NCBI RefSeq assembly: GCF_900609065.1
Contig: NZ_UXAU01000017.1
Span: 1 to 64,000, forward strand
DNA: 64,000 nt
Reading direction: 5' to 3'
DNA from: Arthrobacter ulcerisalmonis
GTDB taxonomy: Bacteria; Actinomycetota; Actinomycetes; Actinomycetales; Micrococcaceae
Shown here: piece after piece, positions 53,863 to 63,569 of the stretch
How the letters are laid out: the number at the start of each line of letters is the position of its first letter
Numbering within the stretch: position 1 is the stretch's first letter
The notes under the pieces: generated by a model
The model's database searches: none
What the model was told of the DNA's origin: nothing
Seen by the model: the letters and a program-made list of their open reading frames with translations, nothing else
Translations under genes and position numbers: made by a program

Positions 53863-54830
53863 TCTTTGCTCTCCTTGCCAAAGGTGCGGCTGAGGTAGAA
53901 GACGATCGGGACCAGGGAAATCACCAGCAGCACTACTGCCAGCGCCGAGCCCACGCCAATCACCTGCCCTTCACCCACGAGGTTCTGGATCACCAGGGCG
54001 CTGAGCATTTCCAGGCCGTTGGTGCCGCGGTTGATCACGTAGACCACGTCGAAGGCGCGCAGTGATTCGATGATGGTGATGACCACAATGACGATGTTGA
54101 TGGGCCGCATGGCGGGAAAGACCACGCGGAAGAAGGTTTGGGTGGCGTTGGCGCCGTCAATCGAGGCAGCTTCCTTGAGGCTGGGATCAACGCCTTTGAG
54201 GCCAGCTAAGTACAGGAGCATGACGTAGCCGGCATGCCGCCAGGTCGCGGCGATCATGGCGGCCCAGATGTTGACGGAGGAGTCGCCGAACCAGTCCACT
54301 GCCTGCGGCGTCCCGGCGGTTCCCAGCAGGAAGTTCAGCAGGCCGTTGTCCCGCTGGTAGAACAGCTGCCAGATGATGCCGATGAGCGCCAGTGACAGCA
54401 TGACGGGGGCAAAGAAGATGCTCTGGTAGATCTTGCTGCCACGGATGTTGCGATCCAGCAGGACGGCGAGCAGCAGTCCCAGCGGGGTGGCGATCAAGGC
54501 CAGGAAGCAAAGCCACAGCAGGTTGTGCTGCACTGCGGGCCAGAAGGGCGGGTAGTCCTGGGTGATGAACTGGTAGTTGTCGAAACCGGCAGGGCGGATG
54601 CCGTTCAGGTCCAAGCCGTTCCAGCGGGTGAAGCTGAGGCCCACGGACATGAGCATGGGCGCCCAGACCAGGACCAGTTCGATGAGGGTGGGGATGCCCA
54701 CCATGAGGGACAGGACAATTTTGTCCCGCTTGGACAGGCGGCGGACGCGCCTGTTCTTTTTGGTACGGCCGGGGGCGGGGACTGGCTCCCGGGATTCCGG
54801 CGGAATCAGGTCTCGGGTGATGCTGCTCAT
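53859..54830 (-). CDS. ABC sugar permease, CUT1 family (MalF-like)
   Basis: A 323-residue permease with six helices after a basic cytosolic head (PGRTKKNRRVRRLSKRDK). The EAA loop reads EAASIDGANATQTFFRVVFP. ATG at 54830 follows GAGGAAG; the frame is open five codons further up. It pairs with the overlapping MalG-like gene and with the binding protein encoded 113 bp upstream to import an alpha-galactoside. Confidence 0.93.
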   Translation of the reverse strand: MSSITRDLIPPESREPVPAPGRTKKNRRVRRLSKRDKIVLSLMVGIPTLIELVLVWAPMLMSVGLSFTRWNGLDLNGIRPAGFDNYQFITQDYPPFWPAVQHNLLWLCFLALIATPLGLLLAVLLDRNIRGSKIYQSIFFAPVMLSLALIGIIWQLFYQRDNGLLNFLLGTAGTPQAVDWFGDSSVNIWAAMIAATWRHAGYVMLLYLAGLKGVDPSLKEAASIDGANATQTFFRVVFPAMRPINIVIVVITIIESLRAFDVVYVINRGTNGLEMLSALVIQNLVGEGQVIGVGSALAVVLLVISLVPIVFYLSRTFGKESKE

Positions 54831-54943
54831 GGAGGACTTCCTCAAAAGGTTCGGTCAGGAAAAGTACGACGACGGCGGACGCGGGTTCCGCCGTCGTCGA
54901 ACCATGTGTTCCGGGTACCGGAGTGCTGGCTGGCTTTTCGGAA

Positions 54944-56254
54944 TTACTGGGCGGCGTAGAGCGCCTTGGCCTGGGCCTCGAGGTTCTTGACGTCCATGGT
55001 GCCGTCCTTGATGAAGTTCTGCAGTGCAGGGATCATCACGTTGTTGGCCATGGCAGGCAGCGCGTCGCGGTCGAAGAACTGGCTGATGTACTTCGCGTTG
55101 GAGATGACATCGGCGCAGCTCTTGTTCAGGGCGGTGAACTTGGACGTGTCGGTGCCCTTGGCCGTGGCGATGTTGGAAGAGTCCACCTTGGCGTAGGCAT
55201 CCTGGCCCTCGGCGGTACCCAGGAACGCCATGAAGTCGCGGGCTGTCTGGTTGTCGCCGCCCTTCTTGGAGAGCAGGAGTCCGTCGATGGGGGCTTCGAC
55301 GGCGTCGCGGCCTTCCATGGCGATCTCCGGGAACGGGAAGAACTCGATGTCGGCCAGGACGGCGGGATCGGTGAACTGCTGGGTCACGAACGAGCCCAGC
55401 AGGTACATGCCGGTCTTCTTGGCTTCGAGCGCCTTGGCTGCGTCCTGCCAGGTCTGGCCCAGGGCTGCCGGGTCCTGGAACGGGAGCAGCTCGGACCAGG
55501 TGGAGAACACGGAGCTGACCTTGGGCTGGTCCCAAGATTCCTTGTGGGCGCACAGGTCCACGTGGAACTGGTAGCCGTTCAGGCGCATGTTGATGTAGTC
55601 GAACGTGCCCATGGCCGGCCAGCCGTCCTTGTCGGCGAAGCCGATGGGGATGATGCCGTCTGATTTCATTTTGGCGGCCAGGGTCTTGAGGGCGTCGAAG
55701 GTTTCGGGAACCTCGTAGCCCTTCTCCGTCCAGAGGCTCTTCCGGTAGAAGAAGCCCCAGGGGTAGTTGTAGTTCGGGATGAAGTAGAGCTTGCCGTCCG
55801 GGCCGGTGGAAGCCTTCTTCAGGGCGTCGGAGTAGTTGGCGCCGACCGACTCCCAGACGTCGTCAACGGGCGCCAGTAGGCCTTTTTCGGCGTAGTACTG
55901 CATGCGGTAGCCGGCGAACCAGGTGAAGGTGTCATCAGGCGAGCCCTGCAGGTAGGAGTTGATTTTGTTCTGGAAATCGTTGTGCGGCACCGTGTTGATG
56001 GTGACCTGCTTGTTGTCCTTGGCCGTGAACGCGTCGGCAACAGCCTGATAGGCCCGCTTGGGAACGTCATCCGATGAGCCGGACCCGAAGGTCAGGCCCG
56101 AGGAGCCGGATGCGCCAGCGGAGGGCCCGCTGCTGCCTGTGCATGCCGACAACAACGGAATGCTGGCGATCCCGGCAGCGCCAACCCCGACGGTCTTGAG
56201 GATGCTCCGCCTGCTCGGAAAAGCAACTGCGGACGCATCGAACTGTGAAGCCAT
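54944..56254 (-). CDS. Extracellular sugar-binding lipoprotein
   Basis: A 436-residue solute-binding protein of the CUT1 type. The signal has a twin-arginine pair (R15-R16 in PSRRSILKTVG) and a lipobox LLSAC with lipidated C38, so it is probably a Tat-exported lipoprotein anchored outside the membrane. Family segments include PDDTFTWFAGYRMQYYAEKGLLAPVDD and GLLLSKKGGDNQTARDFMAFLG. First gene of the operon (binding protein, two permeases, DeoR, alpha-galactosidase). A consensus CRP site lies 27-42 bp before its start, so carbon-catabolite control through cAMP is likely. Confidence 0.92.
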   Translation of the reverse strand: MASQFDASAVAFPSRRSILKTVGVGAAGIASIPLLSACTGSSGPSAGASGSSGLTFGSGSSDDVPKRAYQAVADAFTAKDNKQVTINTVPHNDFQNKINSYLQGSPDDTFTWFAGYRMQYYAEKGLLAPVDDVWESVGANYSDALKKASTGPDGKLYFIPNYNYPWGFFYRKSLWTEKGYEVPETFDALKTLAAKMKSDGIIPIGFADKDGWPAMGTFDYINMRLNGYQFHVDLCAHKESWDQPKVSSVFSTWSELLPFQDPAALGQTWQDAAKALEAKKTGMYLLGSFVTQQFTDPAVLADIEFFPFPEIAMEGRDAVEAPIDGLLLSKKGGDNQTARDFMAFLGTAEGQDAYAKVDSSNIATAKGTDTSKFTALNKSCADVISNAKYISQFFDRDALPAMANNVMIPALQNFIKDGTMDVKNLEAQAKALYAAQ

Positions 56255-56280
56255 GTTCTCTCCCTTGAAAAAAATAGCGT

Positions 56281-56296
56281 TGTGAGACTCCTCACA
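56281..56296. promoter_or_regulatory. Consensus CRP/GlxR site of the galactoside operon
   Basis: TGTGA-GACTCC-TCACA is a perfect TGTGA-N6-TCACA site, 26 bp before the start codon of the sugar-binding protein. The Crp-type regulator is encoded at 47094-47771. Position near the start of transcription suggests repression or close control. The remaining stretch to 56380 shows no gene. Confidence 0.8.
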
Positions 56297-56385
56297 TAAA
56301 AAGACTATAACCTCTCAAAAGCGAACATGGAAGGACGGGAACGATCATTTTTGCTCGCGGGGCGGTTTGCCGTGCCAAAGCATGC

Positions 56386-56428
56386 AAAAAGCCCCGTGAA
56401 TGCCGATTTCTCGGCAACTCACGGGGCT
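56386..56428 (-). terminator. Intrinsic terminator of acs
   Basis: On the minus strand AGCCCCGTGAGTTGCCGA pairs with TCGGCATTCACGGGGCT (small internal loop) and is followed by five T. It lies about 30 bp after the acs stop. Confidence 0.9.
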
Positions 56429-56460
56429 CCTTCGCAGCCTTTTCAGGCCGTAACGATTTG

Positions 56461-58467
56461 TTACTTTTTGAGCGACGCGGCGATCTGCTGCATCACAGTG
56501 TTATCGGCCAAGGTGCTGGCGTCGCCGGGATCGCGGCCTTCGGCGACATCTTTGAGGAGGCGGCGCATGATCTTGCCGGAACGGGTTTTGGGCAGTTCCG
56601 GGACAACCAGGATGTTCTTGGGTTTGGCGATGGGCCCAATTTCTTTGCCCACGTGGTTCCGCAGTTCCTGGACAATCTCATCCCCGGAATCCACAGCGTC
56701 ACCGCGGAGGATCACGAATGCCACCACCGACTGCCCAGTGGTTTCGTCGGTGGCACCCACGACGGCGGCCTCCGCCACGGCGGGGTGGCTCACCAGGGCT
56801 GATTCAATCTCGGTGGTGGAGAGTCGGTGGCCGGAGACGTTCATGACGTCGTCCACCCGACCGAGGAGCCAGATGTCGCCGTCGTCGTCCTTCTTGGCGC
56901 CATCGCCGGCGAAGTACATGCCCTCGAAGCGGGACCAGTACGTTTCCTTGAACCGTTCAGGGTCACCCCAGATGCCGCGCAGCATGGCCGGCCACGGTTC
57001 CCGGATCACCAGGAAGCCGCCATGACCGTTGGGGACGGATTCGCCCATTTCATCGACCACGTCAATGGCGATACCAGGCAGGGGGACCTGCGCGGAGCCG
57101 GGCTTGGTGGCCGTCACGCCGGGCAGGGGCGAAATCATCTGCGCGCCGGTTTCGGTCTGCCACCAGGTGTCAACAATCGGGGTGCGGTCCGCGCCGACGA
57201 CCTTCCGGTACCACATCCATGCCTCGGGGTTGATGGATTCACCCACGGACCCCAGCAGCCGCAGCGAGCTTAGATCGTATTTGTCGGGGATCTCCCGGCC
57301 CCACTTCATGAACGTCCGGATCGCGGTGGGGGCGGTGTAGAGGATGGAGACCTTGTACTTCTCGATGATCTCCCACCAGCGGCCCTGGTGCGGGGAGTCG
57401 GGGGTGCCTTCGTAGATGATCTGGGTGGCGCCGTTGATGAGTGGCGCGTACGCGACGTAGGAGTGCCCGGTGACCCAGCCGACGTCGGCTGTGCACCAGA
57501 AGACGTCCGTTTCCGGGTGCAGGTCGAACACGGCACGGTGCGTGTAGGCAGCCTGGGTGAGGTAGCCGCCGGTGGTGTGCAGGATGCCCTTCGGCTTGCC
57601 GGTGGTGCCGGAGGTATAGAGGATAAAGAGCGGGTGCTCGGAGTCGTGGCCCACTGCGGTGTGCTCGGTGGAGGCGGCGTCTACGGTGTCAGCCCACCAG
57701 TGGTCGCGGCCCTCATGCCAGTCCACGTCTTCGCCATTGCGCTTGACCACCACCACGTTCTGCACGCTGTGGCCCGGGGCTTCCAGAGCCTGGTCCACGG
57801 CGGGCTTCAAAGCGCTCGGCTTACCGCGGCGGAACGTACCGTCGGCGGTGACCACCAATTTCGCTTCGGCGTCGTCGATCCGGGACCGCAGTGCGTCGGC
57901 TGAGAAGCCGCCAAATACCACCGAGTGGACGGCGCCGATCCGGGCGCAGGCCAGCAATGTGATGACGGCCTCGGGAATCATGGGCAGGTAAACGGCCACC
58001 CTATCGCCCTTGGCGACACCGAGAGCTTCGAAGGCGTTGGCTGCCTTCTTCACTTCCTCGGTCAGCTGCGCGTAAGTATAGGAACGGCTGTCGCCCGGCT
58101 CACCCTCGAAGTAGATCGCGACCCGGTCGCCGTTGCCGGCCTCGACATGCCGATCCAGGGCGTTGTACGCCGCGTTAACCTCGCCGCCCACAAACCATTT
58201 GGCAAACGGCGGGTTGGTCCAGTCCAGTGCCTGATCAAAATCCTTGGACCAGGACAGGCGTTCCCGGGCCTGCTTCGCCCAGAACGCTGGCCTGTCCTTT
58301 GCCGCCTCGGCGTAATCGTCAGCGGTCACCATCGCGTTCGCGGCGAACTCCGCACTGGGCGGAAAGCTCCGGGTCTCGTGCAACAGGTTCTCGAACGCGT
58401 CGCTGTTCGCCGCCGCCGTCGTGTTTGCCGTGTTGTGTGCGGAAGGAGTGGGGGTGTCCTGGGACAT
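56461..58467 (-). CDS. acs: Acetyl-CoA synthetase
   Basis: Acs activates acetate to acetyl-CoA through acetyl-AMP. The 668-residue sequence has the AMP-binding loop [11 protein letters not shown], the Acs-specific [14 protein letters not shown] and [10 protein letters not shown], and the lysine that is a target of reversible acetylation in [14 protein letters not shown] at 58467 follows GAGG at good distance; two earlier starts are open but lack sites. A near-consensus CRP site lies 149 bp upstream at 58616-58631, in line with CRP/GlxR control of acetate use. Divergent from a linker-rich membrane protein gene. Confidence 0.96.
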   Translation of the reverse strand: MSQDTPTPSAHNTANTTAAANSDAFENLLHETRSFPPSAEFAANAMVTADDYAEAAKDRPAFWAKQARERLSWSKDFDQALDWTNPPFAKWFVGGEVNAAYNALDRHVEAGNGDRVAIYFEGEPGDSRSYTYAQLTEEVKKAANAFEALGVAKGDRVAVYLPMIPEAVITLLACARIGAVHSVVFGGFSADALRSRIDDAEAKLVVTADGTFRRGKPSALKPAVDQALEAPGHSVQNVVVVKRNGEDVDWHEGRDHWWADTVDAASTEHTAVGHDSEHPLFILYTSGTTGKPKGILHTTGGYLTQAAYTHRAVFDLHPETDVFWCTADVGWVTGHSYVAYAPLINGATQIIYEGTPDSPHQGRWWEIIEKYKVSILYTAPTAIRTFMKWGREIPDKYDLSSLRLLGSVGESINPEAWMWYRKVVGADRTPIVDTWWQTETGAQMISPLPGVTATKPGSAQVPLPGIAIDVVDEMGESVPNGHGGFLVIREPWPAMLRGIWGDPERFKETYWSRFEGMYFAGDGAKKDDDGDIWLLGRVDDVMNVSGHRLSTTEIESALVSHPAVAEAAVVGATDETTGQSVVAFVILRGDAVDSGDEIVQELRNHVGKEIGPIAKPKNILVVPELPKTRSGKIMRRLLKDVAEGRDPGDASTLADNTVMQQIAASLKK

Positions 58468-58875
58468 GTGAACCTCATCATTCATCGATCTTTGCCGCGC
58501 GGCGCCTGTGGTCCGGGTGGTGTTCCTCCAGCTGCCCGACGATGGGCACCTGCCAGCCACGGGCAATCCGCAAAGAGCTGTTCCGGAATCAACAGTAGTG
58601 CCTGCATCCCAGCCGTGTGTGCGGGGTCACAGGAGAGCCTGTAAGCGGCAAATATTTAGCGGCAAGCGGTCTCCCAAGTCCCTTGTGCCGCCTGTCCTAA
58701 ACCGTTCCCAGCTAGTGAACCGGCGGGCCGTTGGCTAGGCTGAGATGGAATCGTGACTTTGCAGCCGAGCGCTGCGGCAGGTCCCTTGCGGGCCGTTCTT
58801 GCCGCGTGCTGGCCGCTATGACGGCGCTGCTGGGCTTCCCCGAGCTCGCAGGTCCGTCCTGCTAAGGAGAACAAC
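58468..58875. promoter_or_regulatory. 408-bp divergent region with a CRP-like site
   Basis: TGTGT-GCGGGG-TCACA at 58616-58631 matches the CRP/GlxR consensus at nine of ten positions and could serve acs. AGCGGCAA occurs twice in a row around an AT-rich AATATTT (about 58643-58665). The downstream gene has AAGGAGAACAAC as ribosome site. No protein or RNA gene is seen. Confidence 0.55.
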
Positions 58876-60231
58876 ATGAACGAGCCACGCTACGGCCAGA
58901 AGTCTGCCCCGGACACGTCATCGGGAGCAACCACGCCCACCACAGCTGGCCAAGCGCCGGCGGTGGGACAGGCTGGCGGCAGCCAGGGTGTGGGTCACGG
59001 GACCAGCCCGAGTGCCGGCCAAGCATCAGGCAAGGGGGTTGGTGAGGCCGTTATCGGCGCCTTCACCATCCGTGACCTGAGCGTCTTTGCTGCCACGCTG
59101 ATCCTCTTCGTTGCCTCCCTGCTGCCGCTCTTCGGCGCAAGCTACAACCTGTGGAACATCAACAACCTTTTCTTCTTGGCCTTGGGGATCTTGCTGCCGC
59201 TCGCGGTCAGTGGCTTGTTCGTTGCCCGCAGACTCGCCCCCAAGACCAAACTCCGTGTCGGGTCGCTCTCGGTTGATCAGTTCGCCTCCGTGGTGGCCTC
59301 GTTTGCGCTGGCGTTCTTCTTCCTTGCCGTGACTGGCTTCTTCTCGGTCAGCCTCCTGGTGGGGCTGATCGGCTCCTTGGTGTTTGTTGCCGCTACCGTC
59401 TTTGGCCGGTTCCTGCCGTATCTTTCTGCTGACTTCGCCAACCGTGCCGAGGTCCCGGCGCATGTGGTGGCCCGGGACGCTGTAGCGCCCACGCCCAAAC
59501 CTCGCGCGCCCAAGGAACCGAAGGCGCCGAAGCCTGCTAAACCAAATGCTGCCGGTGCCACGTCCACCGATCAGGGCAGTTCACACGCTGATACCCTCAC
59601 GGCGGCAGGTGCGCCCAGCGCGGCAGCCGGCTCGGCTCCAGCAGGCCGCACCACCGGTGCCGCTGCCCCGCAGACCCAGGGCGGCGCCGTCGTGCCTTCA
59701 GCCACCGCTGCCGCGGCTGGCACTCCCGCGGCAGCGACCCCGGCGGCCGGGGCCATCCCGTCCGGAACGTCGCAGCCCAGCGCGCCCGACGCCGGCGTAG
59801 CCTCCGCGGGTTCGAACCAGTCCGGGACCCCCGCCACGGCCGCCCACCCCGTTGCGTCGCAGCTGGGCGCGCCGGCCCCCACGGTGTCGGACCGGACAGC
59901 CGCGCACCAGACGGTCGGCACGCCGGCCGCTACCACCGCTCCCGCCACCGCCGTGCATCAGCAGGTCCGGGCGGAAGAGCCCATCGGCGCGACAGTGGAT
60001 CCGGCCAGCAGGCCAGAGGAGCACGACGACCAGCCTGCCTACGAGGCCTTCTGGTTTGCCGTGGCGCAGCACCGCACCACCGTGGATCCGCAGACCGGAC
60101 AGCAGTCGTTTGGGATCGAACCCGGCGGCTGGGTGTTGGCCTTGGAAGATCGCGGCCACGAATTCCTGGTCCAGCACACGGACGGCCGGTTGGGACTGCT
60201 CCGCGACCTCAGCAACATCGAGCGCGGCTAA
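58876..60231 (+). CDS. Membrane protein with long disordered linker, function unknown
   Basis: The 451-residue product has a Gly/Ser/Thr-rich head (about 1-55), four membrane helices (about 68-88, 92-115, 135-158, 160-182), a Pro/Lys then Ala/Pro/Thr/Gly-rich linker of some 170 residues without predicted structure, and a compact C-terminal domain of about 65 residues with [18 protein letters not shown] and [27 protein letters not shown]. The C-terminal part looks like a small all-beta ligand- or protein-binding domain that I do not recognise. Nth follows 5 bp downstream, probably co-transcribed, but no link in function is evident. Ribosome site AAGGAG. Confidence 0.75.
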   Translation: MNEPRYGQKSAPDTSSGATTPTTAGQAPAVGQAGGSQGVGHGTSPSAGQASGKGVGEAVIGAFTIRDLSVFAATLILFVASLLPLFGASYNLWNINNLFFLALGILLPLAVSGLFVARRLAPKTKLRVGSLSVDQFASVVASFALAFFFLAVTGFFSVSLLVGLIGSLVFVAATVFGRFLPYLSADFANRAEVPAHVVARDAVAPTPKPRAPKEPKAPKPAKPNAAGATSTDQGSSHADTLTAAGAPSAAAGSAPAGRTTGAAAPQTQGGAVVPSATAAAAGTPAAATPAAGAIPSGTSQPSAPDAGVASAGSNQSGTPATAAHPVASQLGAPAPTVSDRTAAHQTVGTPAATTAPATAVHQQVRAEEPIGATVDPASRPEEHDDQPAYEAFWFAVAQHRTTVDPQTGQQSFGIEPGGWVLALEDRGHEFLVQHTDGRLGLLRDLSNIERG

Positions 60232-60236
60232 GGCCC

Positions 60237-61031
60237 ATGCCGGTGGTTTCGCCGGAGTCGCCACTGGCGTTGAAGCGCCGCGCCCGCCGCATCAACAAGG
60301 CGTTGTCGGAAAAGTACCCCTACGCGCACGCGGAGTTGGACTTCCGGAATCCTTTTGAGCTGGTGGTGGCAACGGTGCTTTCTGCGCAGACCACAGATGT
60401 GGTGGTCAACCAGGTCACGCCGCTGCTATTCACCAGGTATCCGGATGCCCGGGCCATGGCGGAAGCGGAACCCACTGAGCTGGAGGTCATCCTCAAGCCC
60501 ACCGGCTTCTTCCGCGCGAAGGCAGCCAACCTGATCGCCCTGGGAACCCGCCTGGTGGATCATTACGACGGCGTGGTCCCCGGCAAGCTTGCCGATCTAG
60601 TCACTTTGCCGGGGGTGGGCCGCAAAACGGCCAACGTGGTGCTGGGCAACGCCTTCGGTGTCCCCGGCATCACTGTGGACACGCATTTTGGCAGGTTATC
60701 CCGGCGCTTCGGCTGGACCACGTCTGAGGATCCGGTGCAGATCGAGTCTGATGTTGCGGAGCTTTTCGAACCTCGGGACTGGACCATGCTCTCGCACCGG
60801 GTGGTGTTCCATGGCCGACGCATCTGCCATGCCCGGAAACCCGCGTGTGGCGCCTGCCCGGTGGCAAACTGGTGCCCCAGCTATGGTTTGGGCGAAACCG
60901 ATCCCGTCAAGGCGGCCAAGCTCCTGAAGTACGAGTTGGCCCCGGGGAGTGAGGCCCTCTTAGCGCAGTTCATGGTGAATACCGATCGGGCGGCCGATAT
61001 CCGGATGGCATCGCAACGGCGGTCCCCGTGA
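60237..61031 (+). CDS. nth: Endonuclease III
   Basis: Nth removes oxidised pyrimidines and nicks the abasic site. The helix-hairpin-helix [12 protein letters not shown] has the catalytic K130, and TVDTHFGRL the catalytic D148. The 4Fe-4S cluster ligands are C197, C204, C207 and C213 (C-x6-C-x2-C-x5-C). The 264-residue length is typical. It overlaps the Nudix gene by 4 bp, the same nth-Nudix pairing seen in mycobacteria (Rv3674c-Rv3672c region). Confidence 0.96.
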   Translation: MPVVSPESPLALKRRARRINKALSEKYPYAHAELDFRNPFELVVATVLSAQTTDVVVNQVTPLLFTRYPDARAMAEAEPTELEVILKPTGFFRAKAANLIALGTRLVDHYDGVVPGKLADLVTLPGVGRKTANVVLGNAFGVPGITVDTHFGRLSRRFGWTTSEDPVQIESDVAELFEPRDWTMLSHRVVFHGRRICHARKPACGACPVANWCPSYGLGETDPVKAAKLLKYELAPGSEALLAQFMVNTDRAADIRMASQRRSP

Positions 61032-61705
61032 GCGCTCGCGGAGACCTGGTGGCGTTGGCCGAGCGTTCGGCCAACGGCACCGCTGCCCCGCCGGAACCCC
61101 GTATTTCCGCCAGGACGGTCGACGCCGAGCTGGCGCGCAAGGCGGCGGTGCTGATGCTTTTCGGCAGGCTGGATGACGTTCCGGCGGCGTCCAGCAAGCC
61201 GTTGGCGCCCGCGGACCTGGACGTCCTGCTCCTGGAGCGGGCCAGCACACTGGGATCGCACCCGGGCCAGGTGGCTTTCCCCGGCGGCGGCATTGATGCC
61301 GGCGAGACAGCGGTGGCGGCAGCGCTCCGCGAAGCCGAAGAGGAAACCGGACTGGACCCCGCCGGGGTGGAGGTGCTGGGCGCGCTCCAGGAATTGGGGC
61401 TGCCGCACAGCAACTTCCTGGTGACGCCGGTGCTGGGGTGGTGGCGGTCGCCGTCGCCCATTCGGGTGGTGGATTACGGCGAGTCGGCGCAGGTGTTCCG
61501 GGTGCCGGTGCGTGACCTGCTGGACCCCGACAATCGTGTCCTTGCCACGTTGGAACGGGACGGCATGACGTTCAGCAGCCCTGGCTTCACCGTCAACGGC
61601 GTCCTCGTGTGGGGGTTCACCGGAATGCTGCTGAGCGGGCTCTTCGATCAACTGGGCTGGTCGGTGCCGTGGGACGAACAGCGGCTGTTCCACCTCGACC
61701 TCTAG
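61028..61705 (+). CDS. CoA-pyrophosphatase-type Nudix hydrolase
   Basis: A 225-residue Nudix protein. [14 protein letters not shown] before the box is the signature of CoA diphosphatases (NudL/PCD1), and [18 protein letters not shown] is the catalytic Nudix box with all glutamates present. It would cleave CoA or oxidised CoA to 3',5'-ADP and phosphopantetheine. GTG start inside the nth stop region (GTGA overlap), so translation is coupled. Confidence 0.88.
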   Translation: MSARGDLVALAERSANGTAAPPEPRISARTVDAELARKAAVLMLFGRLDDVPAASSKPLAPADLDVLLLERASTLGSHPGQVAFPGGGIDAGETAVAAALREAEEETGLDPAGVEVLGALQELGLPHSNFLVTPVLGWWRSPSPIRVVDYGESAQVFRVPVRDLLDPDNRVLATLERDGMTFSSPGFTVNGVLVWGFTGMLLSGLFDQLGWSVPWDEQRLFHLDL

Positions 61706-61708
61706 GAC

Positions 61709-63427
61709 CTACTTAGCGTTGTCGTAGGAGTCCACCACGGCCACGCTGACCGGGAACTCCACCGGAATCGGGCCGAACAGTAATTCCTTCGCTGCTTTCG
61801 CGGCATCCTCGATGGCCTTGATGCAGTCGGCAACCAGTTCTTCCGGGGCGTGGACCATCACTTCGTCGTGCAGGAAGAAGACGAGTTCGGCCTGGACGTT
61901 CCGTTCGGCACGGATGGTGCGCAGCCGCCGTCGTAATTCGGCCAGCCAGCAGGCTGCCCAGTCGGCAGCCGAGCCTTGGACCACGAAGTTGCGGGTGAAC
62001 CGGCCCCGGGACCTGGCAACGGACTCTGCCCGGCGTTGCTCCTCGGCGCTGCTGGACTGCTGGCTCTGGAACCACAACCGCGACGGCGGTGGGCTGCTCC
62101 GGCCCAATCTGGTGCTGACGGTGCCGCCCGCCTCGCCGGTGCGGGCGGCGACCTCCACGAAGTCGACGGCGCGCGGGTAGGTTTTGGTGAGCTGGGGCAT
62201 GAGCCGGCCGGACTCGCCGGACGTGGCCCCGTACATGGCACCCAACATGGCGATTTTTGCTTTCGCGCGATCGCCGCCGAAGCCCTTGGCCGCTATCCCG
62301 GCATATAGGTCCTGGTCACGGGCTGCTTCGGCCATGCTCGAGTCTTGAGCCAGGGCCGCCAGCACCCGCGGTTCGAGCTGTGAGGCGTCCGCCACGATCA
62401 GTTTGTACCCCGGATCGGCATGCACTGCGCTGCGGACCTGGCGCGGGATTTGCAGGGCGCCGCCGCCGCGTGAGGCCCAACGCCCGGAAACCACGCCGCC
62501 CACCACGTATTCGGGACGGAATCGGCCGCCGGCAACCCAGGCATCCAACCAGGCCCAGCCGTTGGCTGAATGCAGGCGGGAGAGCTTCTTGTAGGTCAGG
62601 AGTGGCTCGATGGCGGGGTGGTTCGACTCTTTGAGTTCCCACTGCCTGGTGCTTTTGACCTCAATGCCGCTCCGATGCAGCGCCCGCATGAGGTCCTGGG
62701 GCGAGTCGGGGTTGAGTGCTGGCGAGCTGAGCAGGCTGCGCAGTTCCACCGCGAGCGCTTCCAGCTTTGCGGGCCGCTGGCCGGATGGTGGCCTTGGCCC
62801 CAAGTAGTCCGCCAGGAGGTTTTCGTGCAGGTCAGCGCGCCACGGTACGCCAGCGTGCTGCATCTCCGCAGCCACCATGGCCGCAGCGGACTCCGCCGCG
62901 AGGAGGAGCGCCAGCCGGTTCCGCCGGTTTTCCGCCGGGGCCACCTCTGCCAGTGCTCCCTGCTGGGCCGCGTATTCCGCACGCAATTCCGCCAGCGTGA
63001 ACCGCAGTGTGGGTGTGGTGGCGAGATCCTCGAAAAGTGCGTCTTGGCTGGCCGGCGGGGCCGGTGGCAGCAGCGTTTTGGGTGGCAGGAGCGACTCGTC
63101 GGCGGGGGTCTTGTCCGCCGTTTTGGCGTAGTCGGTGTGGGCACTGAACTCGGAAAACGCGAGGATGTTGCCGCACAGCGACAGGTCGTAGGAACGTTCC
63201 AGCTCTACCCCTGCAGCCAACAGGTCCGGGTACCAGTCCTGGGTGCGGTGCCAGATCCAGCGCGGGGCCTGGCCGTCCAGCCTTGCGTTTTCCAAGCCGC
63301 GGACGACGGCGGGCAGCTCGCCCTTGGCGACCAGCTTCGGCTCAGGGTTGTTGGGGTGAGATTCTCCGGACCTGGTCAGTTCCTGCAGGGACGCCCCCTC
63401 GGGGTGGGCGGCGAGCAGCAGGTACAT
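61709..63427 (-). CDS. Family-A DNA polymerase-like protein without 5' nuclease
   Basis: A 572-residue protein with an N-terminal 3'-5' exonuclease-like region (about 1-230, poorly conserved) and a polymerase domain with motif A VADASQLEPRVLAALA, motif B RAKAKIAMLGAMYG and motif C FFLHDEVMV. The 5'-nuclease domain of DNA polymerase I is absent, and this is a second, accessory enzyme known in Actinobacteria as bifunctional 3'-5' exonuclease/DNA polymerase. Motif B differs from the usual R-x3-K-x6-YG in having AMLGAMYG. ATG at 63427 (MYLLLAAHPEG) is the family-like start; an open frame runs 57 codons further up. Role in repair or damage tolerance is inferred. Convergent with the Nudix gene. Confidence 0.85.
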   Translation of the reverse strand: MYLLLAAHPEGASLQELTRSGESHPNNPEPKLVAKGELPAVVRGLENARLDGQAPRWIWHRTQDWYPDLLAAGVELERSYDLSLCGNILAFSEFSAHTDYAKTADKTPADESLLPPKTLLPPAPPASQDALFEDLATTPTLRFTLAELRAEYAAQQGALAEVAPAENRRNRLALLLAAESAAAMVAAEMQHAGVPWRADLHENLLADYLGPRPPSGQRPAKLEALAVELRSLLSSPALNPDSPQDLMRALHRSGIEVKSTRQWELKESNHPAIEPLLTYKKLSRLHSANGWAWLDAWVAGGRFRPEYVVGGVVSGRWASRGGGALQIPRQVRSAVHADPGYKLIVADASQLEPRVLAALAQDSSMAEAARDQDLYAGIAAKGFGGDRAKAKIAMLGAMYGATSGESGRLMPQLTKTYPRAVDFVEVAARTGEAGGTVSTRLGRSSPPPSRLWFQSQQSSSAEEQRRAESVARSRGRFTRNFVVQGSAADWAACWLAELRRRLRTIRAERNVQAELVFFLHDEVMVHAPEELVADCIKAIEDAAKAAKELLFGPIPVEFPVSVAVVDSYDNAK

Positions 63428-63569
63428 GCTCCAATTGTGCCTTGCTGGGGCGACATTGGCGGTCAGGGAAGGTGCCCGCTGTTCCTGCTGGCTGGACGGC
63501 CTCAGTGGTTGTCCACATAGCGGCCATTGCTCCTTACCCGCGCGTCTCGGGCACAGCAGAGTGGACTGC

